Source: Niallia taxi | Lineage (GTDB): Bacteria; Bacillota; Bacilli; Bacillales; Cytobacillaceae | DNA length: 64,000 nucleotides | Direction: 5' to 3' | Assembly (NCBI RefSeq): GCF_004005475.1 | Contig: NZ_RZTZ01000018.1 | Coordinates: 1-64,000 of the forward strand | In this document: positions 10,125-19,514 of the stretch, one piece after another | How positions within the stretch are numbered: the first letter of the stretch is position 1 | How the letters are laid out: each line of letters starts with the position of its first letter | Program-made: the position numbers and the translations under genes | Notes under the pieces: generated by a model | Database searches by the model: none | What the model was told of the DNA's origin: nothing | What the model saw: the letters and a program-made list of their open reading frames with translations, nothing else

Positions 10125-10380
10125 GATGGTAAAGAAAAGAAAAACAAACCAAATTAAAGATGTGTGGATGAATATGTCGCTTGCTTAGTGACATACGGCG
10201 GCGGCAAAAGTTATATCTATGAAAAATTCAATCCAAAGTTTGCTAAAATGGCTGTCACTTCTTGCGGACTTACTACAACTTTCGTTTGGGAATTCATGCA
10301 AAAGTAAAAGCAAATTAACTCCTACACAACAGCTGGCATTACTGACAAACAATTTACCTTGAATGATATAATGTATTTCA
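10125..10380 (+). pseudogene. Unknown gene remnant
   Basis: Plus-strand frames read MVKKRKTNQIKDVWMNMSLA, then after a shift LVTYGGGKSYIYEKFNPKFA and AKMAVTSCGLTTTFVWEFMQ, and then a stop at about 10308. The pieces look like one small protein with a shift near 10185. The family is not recognised. Confidence 0.3.
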
Positions 10381-10437
10381 ACTAAATACGGTGATTTTGG
10401 TTTTGTTTTTTTTGAAAGATTGAGGAGCGTGAGTACC

Positions 10438-11355
10438 GTGTCGGAAACAGAGTTTGTTGAACTTCAAAGAAAGGTTTTTGGCTTATATAAATTAGGTAAA
10501 TACGATGAAATTCATTCACTGATTGAAAAAGTACAGGATAAATTTCCCGAAAAATTAGATAAAACAATCTTTTGGAGGGCTTGTGCTTATTCTGTTCAAG
10601 GTAAGCAAGAAAACGCCATCGCAGCTCTTAAAGATGGTTTGCAAAAAGGAATATGGTGGAACCCTTTGACATTAACTCGTGACCAAGATTTAAACAACCT
10701 CAAAAACATCGAAGAATTTGAAACGATAGTAAATGAGTGCCAGGAAATATTGGAAAGTCGTAAACATAAATCTAAACCTCAGCTGTTTATTTACGGAAAT
10801 GATAAATCAAATACAGGATTAATCTCTTTGCATTGGCGTGGTTCAAATGTGAAAGACTTCGCTCCTTATTGGTTTGACAACAGAGAATTTCTTTTTGCAT
10901 TTCCGCAATCATCACAGGTCTTCGGATACAACACTTATTGCTGGGACAATCAAAAAATTACAGTTGAAGAAATTACGGCATCATTCAGGGAATTCAAAGA
11001 AAAATTTAATACAAAGCAGGATATTATGGCTGGTGCATCGCAAGGTGGGAAATTAGCGATTGAACTAAGTTTAAATGGAAATGCTCTTGGGACAAAAGGA
11101 TTTATAGCAGTTATTCCTGCAATTAAAGATGTGGCTTCCGTTGAAAGATTATTAGTTGGAAATGGAAACAAAATTAAGGGTTGCATTATCACTGGAGATA
11201 AAGACCCTTTTTACAATAAAACAGTTGAATTAGTAAACCTTCTAGAGGAAAATGAATTTCAATGCAAATTGCTGGTCAAAGAGGGTTTAGGTCACTTCTT
11301 CCCTGCTGATTTTGCTGATTTATTAAAAGAAGCCATTGAATTCATTCATTCATAA
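10438..11355 (+). CDS. Alpha/beta hydrolase with N-terminal TPR-like region
   Basis: A 305-residue soluble protein. GTG at 10438 is chosen because GAGGAG (10422-10427) is ten bases upstream; GTG at 10429 is too close. The first ~110 residues are helical and TPR-like (LGKYDEIHSLIEKVQDKF, then FWRACAYSVQGKQENAIAAL). The remainder has an alpha/beta-hydrolase layout: the nucleophile elbow GASQGG with Ser at residue 201, a candidate Asp in ITGDKDPF and a His in GLGHFFP. It resembles predicted esterases of the dienelactone hydrolase/phospholipase class, but the substrate is unknown. A terminator follows directly, so it is a single-gene unit. It lies inside a 25-bp inverted repeat, which may mean it moved as a cassette. 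Confidence 0.8.
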   Translation: MSETEFVELQRKVFGLYKLGKYDEIHSLIEKVQDKFPEKLDKTIFWRACAYSVQGKQENAIAALKDGLQKGIWWNPLTLTRDQDLNNLKNIEEFETIVNECQEILESRKHKSKPQLFIYGNDKSNTGLISLHWRGSNVKDFAPYWFDNREFLFAFPQSSQVFGYNTYCWDNQKITVEEITASFREFKEKFNTKQDIMAGASQGGKLAIELSLNGNALGTKGFIAVIPAIKDVASVERLLVGNGNKIKGCIITGDKDPFYNKTVELVNLLEENEFQCKLLVKEGLGHFFPADFADLLKEAIEFIHS

Positions 11356-11382
11356 ATCTAAAAAGTAAATATTGGATAACTA

Positions 11383-11414
11383 AAAAGAGCTTGATATTAC
11401 TCAAGCTCTTTTCT
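11383..11414 (+). terminator. Terminator of the hydrolase gene
   Basis: AAAAGAGCTTG (11383-11393) pairs perfectly with 11402-11412 around an eight-base loop, and the T-rich 3' arm continues as TCTTG. It starts 28 bases after the hydrolase stop codon. Confidence 0.85.
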
Positions 11415-11430
11415 TGTGATTTTAATGTGA

Positions 11431-11518
11431 ATTACCCTGCGAAAATTTAGTGATTATCCCTGTTTTTAAGACTGCTAAATGGTGTTTTACACCCCCAAAG
11501 TAAACCCGTTAGGGTAAT
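11431..11518. repeat. Structured 88-nt inverted-repeat element
   Basis: ATTACCCT at 11431-11438 is the reverse complement of AGGGTAAT at 11511-11518. Between them is a small hairpin, GGTG-TTTTA-CACC. It lies between the hydrolase terminator and the right 25-bp repeat. It may be an element end or a structured RNA; no known riboswitch was recognised. Confidence 0.45.
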
Positions 11519-11549
11519 CCTGGTGTCTTTTCTTTTGAATATTATATAG

Positions 11550-11574
11550 ATCAACCTTCGCCTTTAACATAGCC
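11550..11574 (-). repeat. Right arm of the 25-bp inverted repeat
   Basis: The reverse complement matches 10049-10073 at 23 of 25 positions, ending ...TAACATAGCC on the plus strand. Confidence 0.7.
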
Positions 11575-11960
11575 TAATTTTTTGCATTTTCCAGCTATAC
11601 TAAACATTGCTGAATTAACATAAACACTGGAATGTCAACCCAAATGGGCAAATTTTATAAGGCCTACCTCTTAAAATTCACTGGTAATAAATATATATAA
11701 AAGGGAAAGGTAAAGAAGGTAATTTCAAAAATGTTTATAGAAGGCAAAACGAATATTATACTGTTTCATTTGAAGCAAATATTTTAAAGTCTTTTATATT
11801 GATGAGTTGGAAAGCGTCAAGTTAGCCGTATCTAAGGCTACTAAGAATTAGAAGTTTACGTTTGAAAGAGGTTTTATAATTCATTAAAATAAACGAATTA
11901 AAGATGAAATCGAATACGATTATCTTACAATGGTTACCTTAAAAATACTATTAAATTTTA
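11575..11960. other. Intergenic, no gene found
   Basis: The AT-rich sequence holds short frames such as KMFIEGKTNIILFHLKQIF at about 11728-11787 that could be eroded coding sequence. Nothing intact is seen. Confidence 0.3.
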
Positions 11961-11972
11961 AGGGGGATTATA

Positions 11973-12542
11973 TTGAACGAAAAACGTATAGAACATTTCA
12001 ATGAAATTGTGAATTTAAGAAAAGAGTCAACGGAAGCCTTATTGAATTATTGGGAATATTTTACTTTTTATACCTCTTTTGAGTATTGGTTATTGGTAGG
12101 GTTCTTTTTAATACCATTGATCATTCTTATTAAAAAAATTGATAAAAGTAATATTTTTTTAATCGGTTTTTTTGGATATTGCATCCATATTGCTACTTTA
12201 TATTCAAATTTATTAGCTGTTAATTTAGGTTTATGGAATTATCCAATTCAATTAATACCAACAATGCCCAGTTTTTCACTTGACTCAAGTCTTATACCTG
12301 TAACTTATATGTTAGCTTATCAATGGACAATGATTAAGAATAAAAATTATTATATAACAATTTTTGTGGTATCAGCGTTTTTTTCGTTTATTTTTGAGCC
12401 ATTGATCGTAAAATTAGGAATGTTAAAGATGTATGGTGAAATTACTCATGTACATACTTTTTTTGTGTATATTTTTATAGGTCTATTTGCGAAATTCACT
12501 ACAAATATATTCTTATGGCTTCAAAAAAAATATGCTAGTTAG
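11973..12542 (+). CDS. CBO0543-family membrane protein (copy 1)
   Basis: A 189-residue membrane protein with a TTG start preceded by AGGGGG at six bases. After a polar N-terminus (NEKRIEHFNEIVNLRKESTE) it has about five hydrophobic segments: YWLLVGFFLIPLIILI, a short loop, IFLIGFFGYCIHIATLY, a proline-rich PTMPSFSLDSSLIPVTYMLA region, ITIFVVSAFFSFIFEPLIV and a C-terminal FFVYIFIGLFA. This layout matches the uncharacterised CBO0543 family of spore-forming Firmicutes. Similar proteins are encoded at 22569, 37918 and 42649. This one is most like the 22569 copy, sharing the N-terminal Glu-rich start and the FGY..H motif. It stands alone. Function is unknown; a spore-membrane role is inferred only from neighbours elsewhere in the window. 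Confidence 0.75.
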   Translation: MNEKRIEHFNEIVNLRKESTEALLNYWEYFTFYTSFEYWLLVGFFLIPLIILIKKIDKSNIFLIGFFGYCIHIATLYSNLLAVNLGLWNYPIQLIPTMPSFSLDSSLIPVTYMLAYQWTMIKNKNYYITIFVVSAFFSFIFEPLIVKLGMLKMYGEITHVHTFFVYIFIGLFAKFTTNIFLWLQKKYAS

Positions 12543-13030
12543 CATAATCTGATTTTCAATATCAAAATATTAGTTTAAGTAGGAATGAGAAATAAACCTT
12601 TCTAGGAATAATTCGTTAATGTTCTTAAATTTTACCTTTTTAAATATTTCCTATCTGAAAGCTAATATTTTATAAACTTCTTGTAAAATTACTACTTAAC
12701 GAATCTTGGAAAAGTGCTTAAAGCGGAGACATTGATGTTATATTAATTATCAAAAGTAATGTCTATACACTGAAAATGGTGATTCAGCAACTTGATTTGA
12801 AGAAAAGGGACTTTTACTTCTTGATAAACTGTAGAGAGACAAAATTTATCAATAAAAATATCCAGAGGATTAAAAATTTCGCAAGTGATTTCATCGTCTT
12901 TAAATACCAAATGAGAAATCCAAAAAGAGTTTATTTATTTTCCTTTCCAATAGCAGTTACTATTGCCTTTGTTCAGTACATATCAATAGAATAAATAAGG
13001 ACCAGTTGACAAATAATAGGATTAACTCAA
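12543..13030. other. Intergenic, mostly featureless
   Basis: It holds a 72-codon ORF at 12776-12994 without a convincing ribosome-binding site and with mixed composition. No terminator with a clear U-tract was found after the CBO0543 gene. Confidence 0.3.
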
Positions 13031-13050
13031 AATAAAAGGAAGATGATTCT

Positions 13051-14310
13051 ATGTCAGACACAGGAAAAATGCCAAGAGAAGAAGGAATGGACCATAGTAT
13101 AAGCCTATTGAGAGAAGGCTATATGTACATAATGAATAAACGCCACAGTTTTAACTCTGATATATTTGAAACCCGTTTACTTGGAAAGAAAGCTATCTGC
13201 ATGGGTGGTAAAGAATCGGCGGAACTTTTTTATGATTCTGAAAAATTCAAAAGGGAAGGGGCAGCACCAAACCGGGCGATACAAACATTGTTTGGCAAGA
13301 ACGGTGTTCAGGCGTTAGATGGCCAAGCTCACAAACATCGCAAAGAAATGTTTATGTCAATCATGTCTCCTGATGAACTTATTAGGTTAACTAGCATTAC
13401 AAAAAAACAGTGGGAGATAGCAGTAACTAATTGGGAAGCAATGGATAAAGTTATTCTTTATGAGAAAACGAAGGAACTTTTGTGCCGGACAGCTTGCGAG
13501 TGGGCCGGCATACCAATTCATGAAAGAGAAATAAAGGATTTAACAAGAGATTTGGGGGCGATGTTTGAGTCAGTAGGGGCTGTTGGACCAAATCATTGGC
13601 GGGGAAGAAATGCACGTAATAAGGTCGAAAAGTGGATGGAGGAACTAATTGAAAAGGTTCGTCAAAGGAAAGTTAATCCACCTGAAAATACGGCATTACA
13701 CAAATTTTCTATGCAGCGAGACTTAGAAGGAAGTCTTCTTGACACAGAAAATGCTGCTGTCGAAGTAATTAATATCTTACGACCAATTGTGGCAATTGCA
13801 ATATTTATAAATTTCATAGTTTTAGCAGTGCATCATTATCCAGAAGAAAGAAATAGGCTTCAATCCAGCGATGATAAATATGCTCAGATGTTTATTCAGG
13901 AAGTTCGTCGTTTTTATCCATTTTTTCCATTTGTCATTGCAATAGTAAAGAAAAATTTTACTTGGAACAGTTATCAATTTGAAGAAGGAACCTTAACTCT
14001 TTTGGACATTTATGGAACAAATCATGACCCTGAAATTTGGGATAATCCAGATGTCTTCAATCCTACTCGCTTTTCCGATTGGGAAGGGAGCCCATTTAAC
14101 TTCATACCCCAGGGGGGCGGTGATTATTTTTTAGGACATCGATGTGCAGGTGAATGGGTAACGATTGAGATTATGAAAGTGAGTCTTAACTTTCTTGTGA
14201 ATCAAATGGAATATGAAGTCCCTGATCAAGATTTAAGTTACAGTATTGTATCCATGCCGAGTATTCCCCATAGTAAAATAATAATTAAGAATGTTAGACG
14301 AAAAGTATAG
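13051..14310 (+). CDS. Cytochrome P450, CYP152-like fatty-acid hydroxylase
   Basis: A 419-residue soluble P450; the start ATG follows AGGAAGATGA. The haem-binding loop [18 protein letters not shown] places the Cys ligand at residue 365. The longer, Gly-rich loop and the GEWVTIE sequence are typical of the CYP152 peroxygenase family. The helix-K motif is [10 protein letters not shown]. In the I-helix the usual acid/alcohol pair is replaced by Arg244-Pro245 (ILRPIVAIA), the carboxylate-binding Arg of CYP152 enzymes that use H2O2. Gln87 (GVQALDG) aligns with the Gln of B. subtilis P450 BS-beta rather than the His of the OleT decarboxylase, favouring alpha/beta hydroxylation of fatty acids over alkene formation. 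No redox partners are nearby, as expected for a peroxygenase. Substrate and product are inferred. Confidence 0.9.
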   Translation: MSDTGKMPREEGMDHSISLLREGYMYIMNKRHSFNSDIFETRLLGKKAICMGGKESAELFYDSEKFKREGAAPNRAIQTLFGKNGVQALDGQAHKHRKEMFMSIMSPDELIRLTSITKKQWEIAVTNWEAMDKVILYEKTKELLCRTACEWAGIPIHEREIKDLTRDLGAMFESVGAVGPNHWRGRNARNKVEKWMEELIEKVRQRKVNPPENTALHKFSMQRDLEGSLLDTENAAVEVINILRPIVAIAIFINFIVLAVHHYPEERNRLQSSDDKYAQMFIQEVRRFYPFFPFVIAIVKKNFTWNSYQFEEGTLTLLDIYGTNHDPEIWDNPDVFNPTRFSDWEGSPFNFIPQGGGDYFLGHRCAGEWVTIEIMKVSLNFLVNQMEYEVPDQDLSYSIVSMPSIPHSKIIIKNVRRKV

Positions 14311-14890
14311 TTTCCTTTAGAATGGTTTGTTTTTAGTTAGTAGGGAAGTAAAAAAGCCGATTCCGTTATGTATGAAAAAAAACACTCATACTTATTCATC
14401 ATAAAATTGAGTTATAATGAACTGATTTACAGATTAATGGTGTATTTGTTAATTATTCACAAGTACAATATGTAAGCTATAACATGTTGTGGATAAAGGT
14501 ATTAAAAGTATGTTGGAGCATTTCCCTTTCATTTTCGTGAATATGAATGATAGAGAAATGGCATTAGCCAATTTACACTTTAAAACGTTCTAGTCGATAA
14601 TATGCATATTATTCAGTAATGGGAGCAGCAAACTCGAATCAATTGCTTTTCTGCCACCACTTTTTTATATGAATTTTCCCATGTGTATGATATGTAGCAA
14701 TACATAGTAAATAGGTTTTGCTTTCTTTTAAAACGAGTGGATTAAAGCATGCCTGGCTAAAATTGGAGCGTTTTTTAAGTTGTTTCCGAAAAATTCAGGA
14801 AGAATTCAACAATATGTAAATCAGTACTAATAACACACTTGGTACAAGTGATCCAGCTAATTTGTAAAGCAGGCTAAGTGGTTGTTTTGA
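14311..14890. other. Intergenic, no gene found
   Basis: About 580 bases with stops in all frames. Nothing resembling a domain, RNA or mobile element was recognised before the terminator at 14896. Confidence 0.3.
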
Positions 14891-14895
14891 TGATT

Positions 14896-14936
14896 ATAGT
14901 CCCAAAATAAATCTTTTGGGACTATTTATTTTTAGG
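14896..14936 (+). terminator. Rho-independent terminator
   Basis: ATAGTCCCAAAA (14896-14907) pairs perfectly with 14914-14925, followed by a T-rich tail. No intact gene lies directly upstream; the P450 ends 590 bases before, so this probably belonged to a lost gene. Confidence 0.75.
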
Positions 14937-15076
14937 GTTTACCTATTGATTAATTGATACTTCACATTTGCTAAGTATTGATTGAAGAAACAGGATGTAG
15001 AAGCGCATGAAAAGCATTAGTAAATGATGGAACCAATCACTTTTATAAAAAACCTTTAATTTAAAAGGCTTATACT

Positions 15077-15550
15077 TTACTCAATTGAATCCCCTAAATT
15101 TTTAGCAACAGCCAATTGTTTTTTTGTTTCCTGGGATTCTCTTAATGCAAGAATTAAATTCTGATCTCTTTCTAATTGCCTTTGTTCCTGACGTTCTAAT
15201 CGTTCTAGTATCTTTATATTGAATTCTTCTTGTCTCTTCATCAAGGTCAAAAGGGGAGATTCTTCTTGTTGTAGCGTTGTTGTATCGGTAGGAAATATAG
15301 ATAAATTGTGATGATATAAGTGCGCTATATGGGTTATAGATTCTTCTACAGATGTACTATTGTTCCTTAATGCGGTTAAGTGTTTGAAGGCGGTTAGATC
15401 GACGTCAGTATAGCGTCTATGATCTTTACTATCTCTTTCAAAGACATAGCCCTTTTCTTCAAGCATCTGAGAATACTTTCTTACCGTTACTGGTTCTGCT
15501 AATATCTGTTTGGCTATATCGCTAGATGTATATCTTTTTGTTTTTTCCAT
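15077..15550 (-). CDS. MerR-like HTH protein with coiled-coil tail (DUF3967 type)
   Basis: A 157-residue protein on the minus strand. The ATG at 15550 is chosen because AGGTGA lies six bases upstream; an in-frame start 10 codons earlier has no such site. The N-terminus has a MerR-type winged-helix layout: YTSSDIAKQILAEPVTVRKY for the HTH, then KGYVFERDSKDHRRYTDVDL for the wing. The second half is a long charged helix with repeated ERLERQEQRQLERDQN segments, as in DUF3967 proteins often found on plasmids and mobile elements. It is likely a DNA-binding regulator or partition-type protein. It is transcribed divergently from the gene at 15664, with about 113 bases between the starts that may hold its operator. 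Confidence 0.7.
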   Translation of the reverse strand: MEKTKRYTSSDIAKQILAEPVTVRKYSQMLEEKGYVFERDSKDHRRYTDVDLTAFKHLTALRNNSTSVEESITHIAHLYHHNLSIFPTDTTTLQQEESPLLTLMKRQEEFNIKILERLERQEQRQLERDQNLILALRESQETKKQLAVAKNLGDSIE

Positions 15551-15663
15551 ATCGGATTCACCTCGCAATATACATTCCATGCAACTAGATAAATTCCCTA
15601 TTGATGCGATATAAATTTAAAACCTTTGTGATAGCATAGAATAAAAATTTAGAGGTGTTTTAT

Positions 15664-15987
15664 TTGAAGAAAAATGACCATTATCAAAATTTATTAAAAA
15701 GACTTTGTGAAGCTAATAATATTCGAAAACCAAGATTCGAAACTCTTGAAGGTTCAGTCATTATCCATATTAAAAATCAATTGAAAGAAGGAGTCGATTT
15801 AGATAGTTTTAAAATTCTAAATTTGGTACTTCAAACAATTGTCCCCCTAAGTATAAAGTTCAATCAGCAATTATATTTGTATCCAAATGGAGATAGATTG
15901 GATAGAGTGACAATTACTTTTAGTGAAGATGATTATATAGAGCTAAACAGAAAACTAGAAGAAGGAGATTTTAAGGCTGATCTCTAG
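15664..15987 (+). CDS. Unknown small protein
   Basis: A 107-residue product starting at TTG 15664, with AGAGGTG six bases upstream; the GTG at 15655 lies inside that site. It is a mixed alpha/beta soluble protein (NHYQNLLKRLC-like helix, then VIIHIKNQLKEGVDLDSF, then RVTITFSEDDYIELNRKLEE). No signal peptide or membrane segment is visible. The family was not recognised. It is divergent from the DUF3967-type regulator and ends in its own terminator. Intact reading frame, good ribosome-binding site and terminator support a real gene. Confidence 0.6.
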   Translation: MKKNDHYQNLLKRLCEANNIRKPRFETLEGSVIIHIKNQLKEGVDLDSFKILNLVLQTIVPLSIKFNQQLYLYPNGDRLDRVTITFSEDDYIELNRKLEEGDFKADL

Positions 15988-15993
15988 AATTAC

Positions 15994-16020
15994 AAAAAAC
16001 GCATTTAAGCGTTTTTTTTA
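15994..16020 (+). terminator. Terminator of the gene at 15664
   Basis: AAAAAACGC (15994-16002) pairs with GCGTTTTTT (16009-16017) around ATTTAA. It begins seven bases after the stop codon. Confidence 0.85.
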
Positions 16021-16250
16021 TTTTTAAGATTTTTAATCTGAAGATAAAACTTAACGAGGAAGAAACCGTAGGGAGCATTAAGGAGTTGATAGATTCTCTA
16101 TCCCCGAACCCTCTTGGCATTGTCAAAACCTTCATCGCTGTGCCCGTTGCTCCATCTTTTGATTTCTCCCTTCTGTTTGAGTTGAACAAATGACATATAG
16201 CTTTAGCTTTAGCCACTTGAACCCTTGGCTTGTAGAGGAAATTTAAAAAT
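16020..16250 (+). pseudogene. Unknown gene remnant
   Basis: An open plus-strand stretch reads LKIKLNEEETVGSIKELIDS and then LSPNPLGIVKTFIAVPVAPS before stops at about 16190. The antisense frame is open over the same bases (81 codons). Which strand once coded is unclear and no family was recognised. Confidence 0.3.
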
Positions 16251-17025
16251 TGAAATAAAGTGACCGAATTATATTAATCAAGTACTCTTAATTACTAAGA
16301 CCAAGTAAGACTCCCGAGTAAAAGTCAATTATTTATCTGATCTTATCCATCCGGGTATGTGGGGAAAGATGGATAATAATGAATTAAGTGACTTACATTT
16401 AAATCCAATTTTTTTAGGTTTGTTGTAAATTCCTTAATCTCAGCCGTTTTTTTATAGCCATTTTTAGTTTTCTTATATCAGATTATAAAACAAGTAATTC
16501 ATAAATTTTAAGTGTTTCATGCCAAGCTAACGTTTTGCGTTCTTCCATATTCATATATTTTCATACACTTAATCCATACAAACTAAGAATCAATAGTCAA
16601 TTGTCCCAAGGAAACAGCATTTCAATCTTGATGTTCAAGGTAGAGTTAGCCTTTTTTAATTTTCAAATAATACGATATTTTATATAACAAGAAGGAGGAA
16701 TCTTCATTAAAATCCTAATGTTACATTGACAATTCAATTCGGAGGATCTAATGGAAATTTACTACAACTATAAAGTGAATAAAGACTTAGATAGAAAAGG
16801 GATATAGTTACAACGATAATAATTATTGAAAAACAGGAAACCACTTACAATTAATTGGGAATATATTATCTGCAATTGGAGTTTCTATTTTGGATTTTGG
16901 GCAAAAGGAGAGGAGGATAGCTGTTTTATTATTATATTATGAAAAGGATTTTTAATCGGCCTCATTAAGTTGTATAGAAGATATAAGGGCTAGTCACTAA
17001 ACATACTGACATAAAGGAGCTTGGC
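16250..17025. other. Decayed intergenic region with a small dead ORF
   Basis: An ATG at 16751 has a good GGAGGA site and starts MEIYYNYKVNKDLDRKG but meets a stop after 18 codons. In another frame LQLIGNILSAIGVSILDFGQ follows at about 16847-16900. This looks like a small protein gene broken by a frameshift. Nothing else was found. Confidence 0.35.
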
Positions 17026-17029
17026 ATTA

Positions 17030-17990
17030 TGCTATGTCAATGTAGAACTCCTACAACTGAATTTAAACTTCTATTTAAATAATATAACAGCATCCGCATT
17101 AGGTTGAATGAAAATCCATCAAGAAACAGGATCCTTTTTTGCGAAAAATAATTTCAAGAAAGAATAGATTAAGTTTATGAGAATTCGCAAAGAAAACCAA
17201 TGCTTCATGATGGGGAATGACATTTTAAATCAAGTTGTGCTAGTTATGGGCCCTAATATAGATGTGGTTAGAAATTACACACACAAATATTCAATTTTGC
17301 AATGCGTAACGTCCACCATATTCCCCAATGTACTTACTATTACCAAACCAATTTGCACGTAAAAGAAGCAAAAAAGGATTGTTTCTCGGTGTCAAATCGG
17401 TAGAATTATGAAACAACTAGGGTTTGGTATTAATTATAAGATGGAGTAATATAAGCCATATAAATAAAACAGTAAAGAAGCTCCTATACGAAAGGAGTTA
17501 CAACATCCGTTTAACAAAGAAGAATTGCTGCAGTTGTAAGTGATACCATACGTCCATGTCTAAAAAAATTGCATTACATTTGCTTATTTGTCGATTTTTC
17601 TAACTGAGAAAATATTGGCTATAGTTCTGGAACAGATAAGATGGGTGGCCTTGTATATAATTAGTCAGTATTAAATAGAACATTAATAATATTAAGATGT
17701 TTCATAAGACCGAGGAAAAGAGTTTGATAATAAACTACTATCCGAGACTTTAGAAACATCCGGGATTCAAAGATCCTTGAGTAGGAAGAAATGTCTGTAC
17801 AATAACGCCTTGGTAGAAATAAAAGTTATTAAAACAGAAATTGCAAGCGTTGCGCACCACTGCACTACTCTAGAACAGCTAAATCTAGATTATGTTCATT
17901 AGTTCAATAATATTCGAATTCACAGAACACTAGGTTATTTAACGCTCATAGAATTTAAGAAAAAATCCGTATAAAATCTTCCAACTTAGT
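17030..17990 (+). mobile_element. IS3-family remnant
   Basis: OrfA's C-terminal leucine-rich segment and the OrfB start can be read in degenerate form at 17180-17340 (a LRKENQ..MMENDIL..VALVMG-like pattern, then NYTHKYS). The OrfB C-terminus follows at about 17715-17970 as FDNKLLSETLETSGIQ, LYNNALVEIKVIKTEI and NNIRIHRTLGYLT, including the catalytic Glu region. Multiple stops show it is dead. The central part with the two catalytic Asp residues is not recognisable. Confidence 0.65.
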
Positions 17991-18264
17991 GTTGACGTAC
18001 TAGTCATCACTAGTAAATAAACCTAATCTTTGGGTGTTACTAGAAATGTTTTTAGAAGTTATAAGATATATGAAATATTATTTTAAAGCATAGAGTATAC
18101 ATACTTTGCTTGAGTAAATAATTTATATTTTTTATTCTATTACTATCATTTATTTGGTTTAAAGATAAAATATATAGGGAATGTGTAAGATACTGTATGG
18201 TTTTATTTTAGGTTGCGTTTGAAAGAAAATTAAATCAAAACGTATATCTGTTTTTTGATTTGGA
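17990..18264. other. Intergenic, no gene found
   Basis: AT-rich sequence between two IS remnants with no recognisable feature. Confidence 0.3.
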
Positions 18265-18935
18265 ATTAGTATAGTTTTATAGACACAACTTAGTTAAAGT
18301 CCTTACAAAAAATAATTCATGCAAAAAATATAAGAGGATTTCAAAAAAACAGTAGTGCATTATATCATTCCGGATCCCTTTGAAGGAATGATATGATGCT
18401 CCGAAAATACCTCGGAAACTTTTTTAGAGTGGACTCTCTGTATATATAAAACGTGTACATTGAATCATGATCATTAAAAAAGTAATAATCTGTTGAATAA
18501 CCAAGAAAAAAACACCTATACTCCAGGTGAGAAAAAGAGATGGAACGAATGACCTGTTAGTTAAATAGAGAATTTTCTACTAACACAATTATGAGGAATG
18601 GATCTCAGTTATTACCTATATCCATAATGAAAGAGATGTATGTTTTACCTGACTGCCAAAATGGACTTACTTTCAAAGAAGATGGTAGGTTATTCGCTTT
18701 TACGTTCCATGACAACAGATTTAGTAATAAATGTTTTAGGAAACGCTTACTCTGCTCGAATCCAACCAAAGGTTTACTTCTACATACAGATTTAGATTTA
18801 CCTTACACAAGATGGAGTTTATGAATACGTTCAATCTCATGAAATTAAGCAATCATTTTAGCCAAAAAGGTTGTTCTTATGATAATGCCTGTGTCGTATC
18901 CTTTCACATTAATATATAAAACTCCAGTTAAACCT
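18265..18935 (+). mobile_element. IS3-family (IS150-like) remnant
   Basis: The left end (TTAGTATAGTTTTATAGACAC, 18267-18287) and the following orfA start match the copy at 41265. Sequence then jumps to the OrfB core: ISVITYIHNERD near 18602, GLLLHTDLDLPYT near 18771 (second catalytic Asp) and EYVQSHEIKQSF near 18827. At least four frameshifts or stops are present. Confidence 0.75.
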
Positions 18936-18959
18936 AACTTAAGTAAGGAGGACAAAATT

Positions 18960-19510
18960 TTGAAGAATAAAAACAAATGCATTTATTCTAATAGGCTATT
19001 TTTTGAAATAGGGAGACTCACAGATAAATCAAAGGAGCTTAAAAAAGTTTCAGTAGATTTGAAAAACAAAAGTAAGATGTTAAAAAGTATTCCTTACCAT
19101 TAATCTATGACATAGAATATACTCGGAAAAGTTAGTATTAGATGAAAAGAATGAAGGAGTCTCAAGTATAATGGGTAAGGTGAAAATTGGATAAAAGTTC
19201 ATAAATAAGTGGTATTGTATATTTACTCCCGATAAGGACTTTTTACAAATATATTTATCACTATGGGGAATATTAATCCTTGATAAGTATAGAGTAAAGA
19301 GGGGTTACTATAAAAACAATGAAGTAGTATTAATATTGACAACTAGTGAAGTTGCAAAGTAGAGGAATTCGTATTCAAAAGATACTCTGGGGATTTGTAC
19401 AATCGCTTATTAGATAAAGGTTAAAGGACATTGAAATCCGTAAGTATTAAAATATGCGTTAGATTTGTTATAAAGAAAACAAATAGAAAATATAACTTAC
19501 ATTTTTAATT
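18960..19510 (+). pseudogene. Unknown gene remnant after an intact ribosome-binding site
   Basis: TAAGGAGGACAAAATT precedes a TTG at 18960 and a frame of 47 codons (LKNKNKCIYSNRLFFEIGRL and on) that ends at about 19103. Further blocks such as WGILILDKYRVKRGYYKNNE near 19264-19325 are readable in another frame. The pieces probably belong to one dead gene; the family is not recognised. Confidence 0.35.
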
Positions 19511-19514
19511 AAGA

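Noticed and set aside
12776-12994. 72-codon ORF between a CBO0543 gene and the P450 gene
   Set aside because: No ribosome-binding site, mixed composition and no recognisable motif; likely chance in AT-rich DNA.
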